Shown here piece after piece: positions 58,783 through 64,000 of a DNA stretch of 64,000 bases. Source of the stretch: Trichomonas vaginalis G3. Lineage: Eukaryota; Parabasalia; Trichomonadida; Trichomonadidae. The translations under genes were made by a program, and so were the position numbers. The notes beneath the pieces were generated by a model, which saw only the letters and a list, made by a program, of their open reading frames with translations, ran no database searches and was not told the origin of the DNA. The number at the start of each line of letters is the position of its first letter. Positions within the stretch are counted from its first letter, which is position 1. The DNA lies in NCBI RefSeq assembly GCF_026262505.1, contig NC_067203.1, forward strand, positions 9,920,001-9,984,000. Reading direction: 5' to 3'.

Positions 58783-61020
58783 TTATTTGACAATAATTGC
58801 TTTGAGTTTTGTGAAGAAAGCATCGTAACTTGGTTCATCAGATCCGAGATGCTCATCTTGTGATGATTGTCCAGGAGCCATATTGCGGTCAATCATCATT
58901 GGATTGCATCTTGCAACTAAATATCTTGCAAGAGAAGAATCCTGTTCGCAAGTAACAAGTTGAGGAGCTGGGAATCTCATTTTAACAACTTCTTGGGCCT
59001 CAGCCAATGGTCCTTCGATAGAGTTCTTAATATTTGCATAGCGAGAATCATTCTGTAATCCCTGGTGTCCGTAAGCAGCGACATCGTTTCCATACCAAAC
59101 TAATGCTCTGAAATAAGTATCCAAGAAGAGAGATGTTTCTTTCTTGAGTGAATTCATTTCGAGTGGAACGTAAGTAGGCTCTAAAGAAGTGATTGAGAAA
59201 GATTTCAACATTGGCTGCATCATTAACAAGCAGTTTGTTGTATCTTCAACAAGCATTGCCATTCTGACGCTTGCTGTGCTATCTGGGCTGGCGTTGAATG
59301 TTTGCATGAAAGATGATCTTCTGAAGTGGTACATAAACTGAGGAAGATCAATGATGCTTGCTGGAAGTGATAGTGAATCTTTCTTACCTCTCTGGTAGGA
59401 GCCCAAAACGCGGCATGTGTTGATAATTGTTTGGTCAAGGAATTTGACTGTATCTGAGAGTGGTTCTCTCAATGTGCGCCATACGCAGTTCTTTGCGATG
59501 ATTGCTGCGGCGGCTTGCTGGTCAATGCATGCGGCAATCTGCTCTTTCTGTGATCCCCAGTCGAGGAAGTTCACCGGGAATGTAGAGACTCTCAATTTTT
59601 CAGAGCCATTGTAAAGTGATCGGAATTTGAGAGTCAATTGAATAAATCCTGAAGAATTTGCAGGAACAGGATTCGACTTTGGATTTGCTGTTTCGAAGAA
59701 GATGGCGAATGTTGTATTAGGAAGAATACCTGCAACATGCCATTGAACTGAGCCTCCTTCTCCAACAACATTTTGAGAAACTGATGGATTTACGACTTTG
59801 TTTGAAAGGCATGGGCCAACAACACCTCTTATAGCAAGTCCCTTAGAGCAGGCGACCTGTAGAGTACCGTTGAGACCGGATGACTCGATAAATGGCTGGG
59901 AAAGGAACTTAATAAGCGATTGAGAAATTGTTTCGTCATTCCAAGTTTCGCATGAGAGCAAGAAGCCGCCCGTCGAAAGGCAAGCACCGCACATTTCATG
60001 AATACCTGCTTCTTCGAATGAAGCTGCGATGATATCGATTACAACATTTTCTGCGCTGGCTTCTGCGCCTAATTTGTTGAAGAACTCTTTGGCAGGCTCT
60101 GTGAACTGTGCTTTGCCAAGCTCTATATCGCGGTGCTGACGAATTAAATCGACTCTCTTTGATGAAGCGATTGCGCCTGGTCCGCGAGTGACAGGACCTG
60201 ATGTAAAGAGTAAGACATGACCGCCGCATGTTGGATAAATGGCTTTTATGAGGTTGACGGCGAGATGAAGTGCAGCTCCAGTGCTACGTGAAGGTCTATC
60301 GCCTTTTTGTACTGGGAATGGATCGTGCTCGAGTGAGTCAATGAGATTTGTAAGCATTTGTTCTGCTTGGTCGATTGGAATAATAACATTGTTTGAATTT
60401 TCGCCTGGTTTTGGATAATAACTTAAATAACTCTGTAATTGTTGATGTGTATATGTCTTTTTGCCATTAAATACGAAATCGCGTGGGCATTCGCTGTAAA
60501 TTAATTCTTTAAGATAGACATTTGTTCCGAAAGTGATTAAACCGACAAGAGCATTTGAAGGAAGAGAGCTAATTGTTTGGAGAAGGATATTCTTAAGATA
60601 ATCGTGCTCTTTATTGACAGAGCATAAATCAACAACAAAAACGAAAATTGGCCTTTCTGGCATGTTATCTCTAAGAAGATATTCAACTGTTGTATAGTCT
60701 TTAATAATTTCTGCTGCTTGCTGTGTTTCTGTCATTGCATGATAAGCCTGTGGAAGTGGATTTAAGCTATTGCAAAGAGGGCATACCCATGTATGCTTTT
60801 GATAATCAACAACTGCATATGGGTTGAGAATGCTATGACAGTTCGGGCATTCAACTGGAGGGTAATTTAAAATGTCCATATCTCTTCCTTCGATTTTTTT
60901 CAAAGGAGTATAAATACAGCCAGATGGAACTGCCATTGAAGCACAGTCTTGCTGATTTGTTGGTAAGGCATATGTAGAAATGCGAATACCATTTAGATCC
61001 TCAAAAACTCTTGGGTCCAT
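58783..61020 (-). CDS. SEC23: COPII coat protein Sec23
   Basis: A 745-residue protein. A CxxC...CxxC zinc finger (Cys58, Cys61, Cys80, Cys83, in VECPNCHSIL...WVCPLCNSL) opens the family fold, followed by the trunk (FVVDLCSVNKEHDYLKN), beta-sandwich, helical and C-terminal gelsolin-like domains. It is the GTPase-activating subunit for Sar1 and forms the inner COPII coat with Sec24 on endoplasmic-reticulum exit sites. Family length is about 765, so it is complete. A TCATTA initiator-like sequence precedes the ATG by about 30 bases. Stop is TAAA. Confidence 0.95.
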   Translation of the reverse strand: MDPRVFEDLNGIRISTYALPTNQQDCASMAVPSGCIYTPLKKIEGRDMDILNYPPVECPNCHSILNPYAVVDYQKHTWVCPLCNSLNPLPQAYHAMTETQQAAEIIKDYTTVEYLLRDNMPERPIFVFVVDLCSVNKEHDYLKNILLQTISSLPSNALVGLITFGTNVYLKELIYSECPRDFVFNGKKTYTHQQLQSYLSYYPKPGENSNNVIIPIDQAEQMLTNLIDSLEHDPFPVQKGDRPSRSTGAALHLAVNLIKAIYPTCGGHVLLFTSGPVTRGPGAIASSKRVDLIRQHRDIELGKAQFTEPAKEFFNKLGAEASAENVVIDIIAASFEEAGIHEMCGACLSTGGFLLSCETWNDETISQSLIKFLSQPFIESSGLNGTLQVACSKGLAIRGVVGPCLSNKVVNPSVSQNVVGEGGSVQWHVAGILPNTTFAIFFETANPKSNPVPANSSGFIQLTLKFRSLYNGSEKLRVSTFPVNFLDWGSQKEQIAACIDQQAAAAIIAKNCVWRTLREPLSDTVKFLDQTIINTCRVLGSYQRGKKDSLSLPASIIDLPQFMYHFRRSSFMQTFNASPDSTASVRMAMLVEDTTNCLLMMQPMLKSFSITSLEPTYVPLEMNSLKKETSLFLDTYFRALVWYGNDVAAYGHQGLQNDSRYANIKNSIEGPLAEAQEVVKMRFPAPQLVTCEQDSSLARYLVARCNPMMIDRNMAPGQSSQDEHLGSDEPSYDAFFTKLKAIIVK

Positions 61021-61444
61021 TCAACAAGAAAAATTTTTGTTTTTCTAATGATCGGAGAAGGTCCTCAAAATTAAATGTAAATTTTGTCACGTTTTGTACG
61101 TAAATTTTTTATTCTTCATTTCTCATCGGAATTTGAACTCCAGAATAAAGAACGTATTCCTTACCTAAAGTATTTCAAAATGATAACTATATTCAGACGT
61201 ATTATTACTAAATATATTTCATTTTACCAAATAATTCGAAAAATTTTGTTTTAGTAACTATTTAAATGAACCCAACAAGGATCCATTTGATATGCCTACG
61301 AAAACTATATTGGAAAATACTATTAGTTTACTTACTAAACCATGAAAATTCGAAATTTACATTCAGATTTTTTGTTAAAAATATGGTTTTAGTTTAATTA
61401 CATATAAAATAAAATCTCTTTTAAAAAATATAATACAAAAATAC
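61021..61444. other. Intergenic, 0.42 kb
   Basis: Divergence-free spacer between two minus-strand genes; AT-rich; TCATTAG-like initiator for Sec23 near 61045. No gene. Confidence 0.5.
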
Positions 61445-64000
61445 TTATTTGAATGTCATCAAACACATTGATGACGTAATATTATTAGATGCCATGTTGA
61501 ATATGTTGACAGGTGAAACTAAGTAGGTTGTAACGTTTCCTTTACCTTTCAAGTAAACTTCACCTCTCTTTTCGATGTTGAACTCCATTGCGTGGACCAA
61601 ATCATAAACGGATTGTGGAATTTGAACTTTTCCTGGAATATCTGTTGATTGCAATCTTGCAGCTACGTTAATTGGATCTCCGATGATATCGAAGACAGGT
61701 TTATCAGTTCCCAAGATACCACCAATCAGTGGGCCGCCTGTGTTCACGCCAACTCTCACGGAAAGCATTGATTCCAAAGCTACATTGATATTTTCGATTT
61801 CTGCCAAACAATCAATTGCAAATCTTAACATTTGTTGGGCATGATCTTGTAGCTGTCCATCTGGAGTGAACAAGCCAGCTGCGCACATGTAAACATCACC
61901 GATTAACTTGATCTTTGTGATCAAAGGATAATCAGTCAAATGTTTGTCAAACGTGTCGAAAATCAATGACAAGTTACCCATGATTTGTTGTGGTGTTAAG
62001 TTTGCAGCATAATCTGAAAATCTGACGATATCAATGAACATGATTGTTGCTGAAGGAACAGTGAATGTGATATCCTTTTCACCCTGGTTGAGCTTGAACA
62101 CGATATCTCTTGGGAGGATCTGGAACAAGAGCTCTTCTGATTTCTTCTTTGCCAATTCAGCCTGCTCTTGTTTATGGAGAATTTGACTTTCATCTTCAAT
62201 GAAGAAGACATAAGTGTTTATTTCTCCTTGTCCTTGAGAAGCCAATGCCAAAATTGTTACGTGGCATTGTTTCGTTGTGTTGTCATGAGTGATGCACTCG
62301 AAGTGATCATCGAAGACATCTTTGGCTTCACCATCATGCATCAATTGCAATTGTTGATTGATTTTCGGACCATCTTTCTCGGAGAAAATGATAACAGCTT
62401 GTTGACCCAAAATTTGGTCAGGAACATAACCTAGAATGTCAATGACACTATCATTAACATTTTCAACAATTCCTGCTTTGTTTACAAGTAAAACACCGTT
62501 CTGTGATGAGAAGATGATGTTCTGTGAGAATGTCATTGTTTCATTTGATCCTTTTCTTTGTCTATTCAACAAGAAATCCATCAGTTCATGATTCTGATTG
62601 ATCAATAAAGGAGGAATACGTCTAAAGATCATCATTGATGCCTCAAACATATGATCCAATTGATAAGCCATGAACATATGACTCATCAGCAGGAAAATAC
62701 TAACAACAATGCCAATGATTGTTATAATTATTGCCAACAATTCGAATTTCCGTTTGTATTCTTGACCTAAATAATCCAATCTTTCTGTGACGGCAACGAT
62801 CTTCCTGAACATGTGTGTATTTGCAAGATGGAAGATTTCTGTGTAGATTGGATCATCTAAGCTTTCGATGTCATCAAATCTTACAACAATATCATTTAAA
62901 ATTGATTTGACGAAACCGAAACTTTGAGACAAACTTGCACAGCGATATCTTTCATGTATTTCTGTTGATTCTTGATCAGCAATACAGATATTCTCGTAGT
63001 GAAGTTCATCAAGTTTCGAATCAAATCCATAGCATGGCTCTGTGATGTCTGTTCCTTCTGAAACAACTTCATGGAAATGCATTGCTTCACCAACTAAACT
63101 TTCTGCCAATTCAAGTTGCTCGTGTTTGTCTGTGAAAGTTAATGCGCCTGATTTTGTCAAAGCAGCAAGTGTGAGATGTTCCATGGCTTCACTAAGCAAT
63201 GGGCATCTGGCACCACCTAAGTTCATCCAGCCAATTAAACTCTCGAACTTTTTATTGACACTTTTTGCTTCATTGAATTCAACGAACGCGAAAATTGGGA
63301 TAATAACTAAAGAAACATTTCCCCAGATATAAACATAAACGAAGATCATTGATTCAGGGGGCTGAACTGCTGATTGGTCATCATTGTTTGATTTTCCAAT
63401 AGTCTTGCACGATTCTTCTTTGATCTTTGGTTGAATTGACTGCAAAACTTTTAAGATTCTCTTGAGGTTGAAATAATAGCAAGTTGTTGGAATAATAAAC
63501 AAAAAGAAATCAACAGCAAACAAAGCCAATGGGAAACATAATTCCATTATTTCTATCTTATGGGAATTCTCCAATGTGTCTTCATTCTCATAATTCAATT
63601 CATTTTCATTAAATAAGTCTAATCCTTCAACTAATCCTTGCATATTTGTAACTGTGTTGCACAAAATCTTGTTGTTGTGCCAGTTATCGACATTAACTGT
63701 ATACATAATTGCATTCGCAATGTTGTTGTAACTGAACAAAGTATGTATATTTGTTAATGAAGAGTTCTTGAGTATTTGTGCATCTTTTGTGCAGAAATAT
63801 GATTCAACGGATTGCGTTACGAATGGACTTGCAACATGATAAACATTGTGTCCTGCATTTGCGTAATTAATGATTTCGGAAATGAACAAATTATAATATT
63901 CTTCACTTTGTTGGTTATAATACAACGACTGGTTCCTGAAATCGTTTGTGAAAGATATATATGGTTTAAGGTCATTATCTTTCACTGCTTTGTTCTTAAC
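61445..64000 (-). CDS. Transmembrane adenylyl cyclase with PAS domain, C-terminal part
   Basis: More than 850 residues; the frame runs to the window edge, and the first codons in view are not a start, so the N-terminus is outside. Hydrophobic helices lie at about residues 150-175, 209-233 and 410-437, each side of a large loop. A PAS domain follows at about 495-600 (VLLVNKAGIVENVNDSVIDI), then a class III cyclase domain at about 660-830. It has FIDIVRFSDYAA (metal Asp), KIKLIGDVYMCAAG (Lys and Asp) and FDIIGDPINVAARLQ. The Lys and Asp at the base-recognition positions indicate ATP, not GTP. Trichomonads have a large expansion of such receptors; they make cAMP in response to signals. The stop is followed by a TTTTTGTA tail. 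Confidence 0.9.
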   Translation of the reverse strand, partial: VKNKAVKDNDLKPYISFTNDFRNQSLYYNQQSEEYYNLFISEIINYANAGHNVYHVASPFVTQSVESYFCTKDAQILKNSSLTNIHTLFSYNNIANAIMYTVNVDNWHNNKILCNTVTNMQGLVEGLDLFNENELNYENEDTLENSHKIEIMELCFPLALFAVDFFLFIIPTTCYYFNLKRILKVLQSIQPKIKEESCKTIGKSNNDDQSAVQPPESMIFVYVYIWGNVSLVIIPIFAFVEFNEAKSVNKKFESLIGWMNLGGARCPLLSEAMEHLTLAALTKSGALTFTDKHEQLELAESLVGEAMHFHEVVSEGTDITEPCYGFDSKLDELHYENICIADQESTEIHERYRCASLSQSFGFVKSILNDIVVRFDDIESLDDPIYTEIFHLANTHMFRKIVAVTERLDYLGQEYKRKFELLAIIITIIGIVVSIFLLMSHMFMAYQLDHMFEASMMIFRRIPPLLINQNHELMDFLLNRQRKGSNETMTFSQNIIFSSQNGVLLVNKAGIVENVNDSVIDILGYVPDQILGQQAVIIFSEKDGPKINQQLQLMHDGEAKDVFDDHFECITHDNTTKQCHVTILALASQGQGEINTYVFFIEDESQILHKQEQAELAKKKSEELLFQILPRDIVFKLNQGEKDITFTVPSATIMFIDIVRFSDYAANLTPQQIMGNLSLIFDTFDKHLTDYPLITKIKLIGDVYMCAAGLFTPDGQLQDHAQQMLRFAIDCLAEIENINVALESMLSVRVGVNTGGPLIGGILGTDKPVFDIIGDPINVAARLQSTDIPGKVQIPQSVYDLVHAMEFNIEKRGEVYLKGKGNVTTYLVSPVNIFNMASNNITSSMCLMTFK

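Overview
The window looks like nuclear DNA of a parabasalid protist, most likely Trichomonas vaginalis or a close relative. It is AT-rich. The host genes are intronless, compact and encoded on both strands. They include a DNA polymerase delta, an Aquarius-like helicase, Sec23, centrin, V-ATPase subunit D, a flagellar CCDC42-type protein, a PAS-linked transmembrane adenylyl cyclase, ankyrin/DUF3447 remnants and a membrane-anchored papain-like protease. The left quarter is a Maverick/Polinton. The species call is inference from this combination.

Region 1-15503 is the right-hand part of a Maverick (Polinton); its left end lies outside the window. It carries a candidate minor capsid C-terminus, an SF3 helicase, an A32-like packaging ATPase, a KilA-N-like gene, an HNH endonuclease, small virion-like proteins, a DDE integrase, phage-type tail fibre and tail-collar proteins and a D12-class adenine methylase. 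Several genes are open and others are broken (roughly five or more breaks), so it reads as a fairly young fossil. Its gene cassettes are separated by a repeated palindromic module (seven copies), inverted 25-bp arrays, and two unrelated 21/22-bp tandem arrays that sit at equivalent places between related divergent gene starts. The element ends in a hairpin followed by a 29-T tract.

Region 15.5-29.4 kb: a broken ankyrin/DUF3447 gene split by a roughly 36-bp minisatellite, the PP2A scaffold subunit, a 1.69-kb TIR element filled with a chain of hairpins, a split membrane-protein gene and an Aquarius-like helicase.

Region 29.4-41 kb: V-ATPase D, a 2.20-kb TIR element containing a near-perfect palindrome of about 0.9 kb, CCDC42/CFAP73-like protein, a duplicated and broken gene family member, three unrecognised genes and centrin.

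Region 41-64 kb: DNA polymerase delta, a large helical protein, a second ankyrin/minisatellite locus, a membrane cysteine protease, a prominin-like protein, a seven-helix membrane protein, a 1.05-kb TIR element, a YgeW-type carbamoyltransferase, Sec23 and the C-terminal part of an adenylyl cyclase.

The main novelty is non-coding. Three intact-looking non-autonomous elements share TAAGG...CCTTA termini and are bordered by direct repeats; they carry elaborate foldback structure. A related minisatellite has expanded at the same phase between ankyrin repeats at two separate loci. The Maverick has palindromic spacer modules in which all heptamers change together while the palindrome is kept.
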